DNA from: Bacteroidaceae bacterium
Lineage (GTDB): Bacteria > Bacteroidota > Bacteroidia > Bacteroidales > Bacteroidaceae
DNA length: 34,002 bases
Direction of reading: 5' to 3'
NCBI GenBank assembly: GCA_017622495.1
Contig: JAGAQY010000076.1
Location: 1 to 34,002, forward strand
Shown: positions 33,529 through 34,002 of the stretch, piece by piece
Layout: every line of letters starts with the position of its first letter
Numbering within the stretch: position 1 is the first letter of the stretch
Notes under the pieces: model-generated
What the model saw: the letters and a program-made list of their open reading frames with translations, nothing else
Told to the model about the DNA's origin: nothing
Database searches by the model: none
Program-made: the position numbers and the translations under genes

Positions 33529-33813
33529 GGGAAAACGCATTATAACCTCATCACATACTGCTATTATTTTCTCTCAGATAATCAATTTGTTGCCTCACAC
33601 AGATCTCACGAATCTCACAGAGAACGCATCGTTACACTCGCGTTTGCCATCCGGTTGCAAACACTCGGCAAAGCCGACAAGCTGCGAGCCTTGTGCGATG
33701 CAGCCTCTGTGAGATTTGTGAGATCTGTGTGAAATCAAATATTTGCGAGAGAAGAACCTATTGGACATAGATTATTAAGACATCATTTTAGAGCGATTTT
33801 ATAATGCGTTTTC
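33529..33813. mobile_element. MITE-like palindromic element, about 285 bp
   Basis: The ends are inverted repeats: GGGAAAACGCATTATAA (33529-33545) against TTATAATGCGTTTTC (33799-33813), 15 bp perfect. Inside, arms at 33596-33622 and 33707-33733 are 27-bp complements with one mismatch, built from repeated GATCTCACGAATCTCAC units. The loop between them is homologous in reverse to the loops of the 1816-1980 and 2150-2314 repeats. No protein is encoded, which fits a non-autonomous element or a REP-like repeat. Confidence 0.6.
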
Positions 33814-33901
33814 ACGAAATGGGACCACACAAAAGTTTTTCTACTTGCAGGGAGAATACTTTCTGACATGTACTAAATAAGTTGACACAACAAAAAAAGT
33901 T

Positions 33902-34002
33902 ATGTCACGAACAATCAGTACTTCTCTCCGTCTGGAGATTGTGGATGTTTACTACCACAGCAACATGAAAAAAACGGATATCTGTAAGAAATATGGGATA
34001 TC
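33902..34002 (+). CDS. Partial transposase-like gene at the window edge
   Basis: From ATG 33902 the frame reads MSRTISTSLRLEIVDVYYHS followed by NMKKTDICKKYGI and runs off the window. The content resembles the N-terminal helix-turn-helix of insertion-sequence OrfA-type proteins. Upstream, TGACATGTACTAAATAAG (from 33864) could be the element's terminal repeat. The family cannot be fixed from about 33 residues. Confidence 0.5.
   Translation, partial: MSRTISTSLRLEIVDVYYHSNMKKTDICKKYGI

Overview
The window looks like a Bacteroidales chromosome, closest in style to Prevotella and its relatives. The evidence is a principal sigma factor of the short Bacteroidetes type, an RprX/RprY two-component pair, fimbrillin-like lipoproteins, surface proteins with type IX secretion (T9SS)-like C-termini, AT-rich translation starts without Shine-Dalgarno sequences, and promoters of the Bacteroidetes form TTTG-N20/21-TAnnTTTG. 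No species is named because the sequence alone does not decide it.

Layout. (1) 1-2480: a repeat-rich flank around one AAA/DUF4143 ATPase gene (minus strand), with at least four copies or fragments of a palindromic repeat family. (2) 2450-16170: a strong promoter, a roughly 400-nt structured leader or ncRNA, then a plus-strand run of exported proteins: a beta-helix protein, a 1065-aa multidomain protein, a 2404-aa giant with Calx-beta, CARDB, InlB-repeat, dockerin and cohesin-like modules, a 468-aa cohesin-like protein and a 67-aa peptide. (3) 16293-16463: a 56-aa two-segment membrane protein, ending at a perfect bidirectional terminator shared with the convergent rprXY pair. (4) 16556-23198, all minus strand: rprY, rprX, a clostripain-family lipoprotein, a small exported protein, rpoD and an HtrA-type protease. 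(5) 23370-27405, minus strand: a compact four-gene run of nitrilase-family amidase, membrane-anchored cyclophilin, porin and glutamate formimidoyltransferase, divergent from a tRNA-Ser(CGA). (6) 27607-28908: M18 aminopeptidase. (7) 29300-32799, minus strand: a fimbrillin locus led by a second small peptide related to the 67-aa one, then a fimbrillin-like lipoprotein and a fimbrillin-SGNH hydrolase chimera. (8) 32800-34002: a hairpin leader, a MITE-like element and the start of a probable insertion-sequence transposase.

How the parts relate. The housekeeping block (sigma factor, HtrA, RprXY, cyclophilin, aminopeptidase) is ordinary. The accessory interest lies in the two surface loci. Both carry a small acidic peptide gene that begins (R/E)KYIKP and ends RGxWGxLW. 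One sits last in the T9SS/cohesin-dockerin operon and the other first in the fimbrillin operon. Each surface locus also contains a gene in which part of the coding sequence has shifted to AT-rich composition, which suggests exchange of domains on conserved export scaffolds. All functional statements come from reading motifs by eye; no database search was possible.
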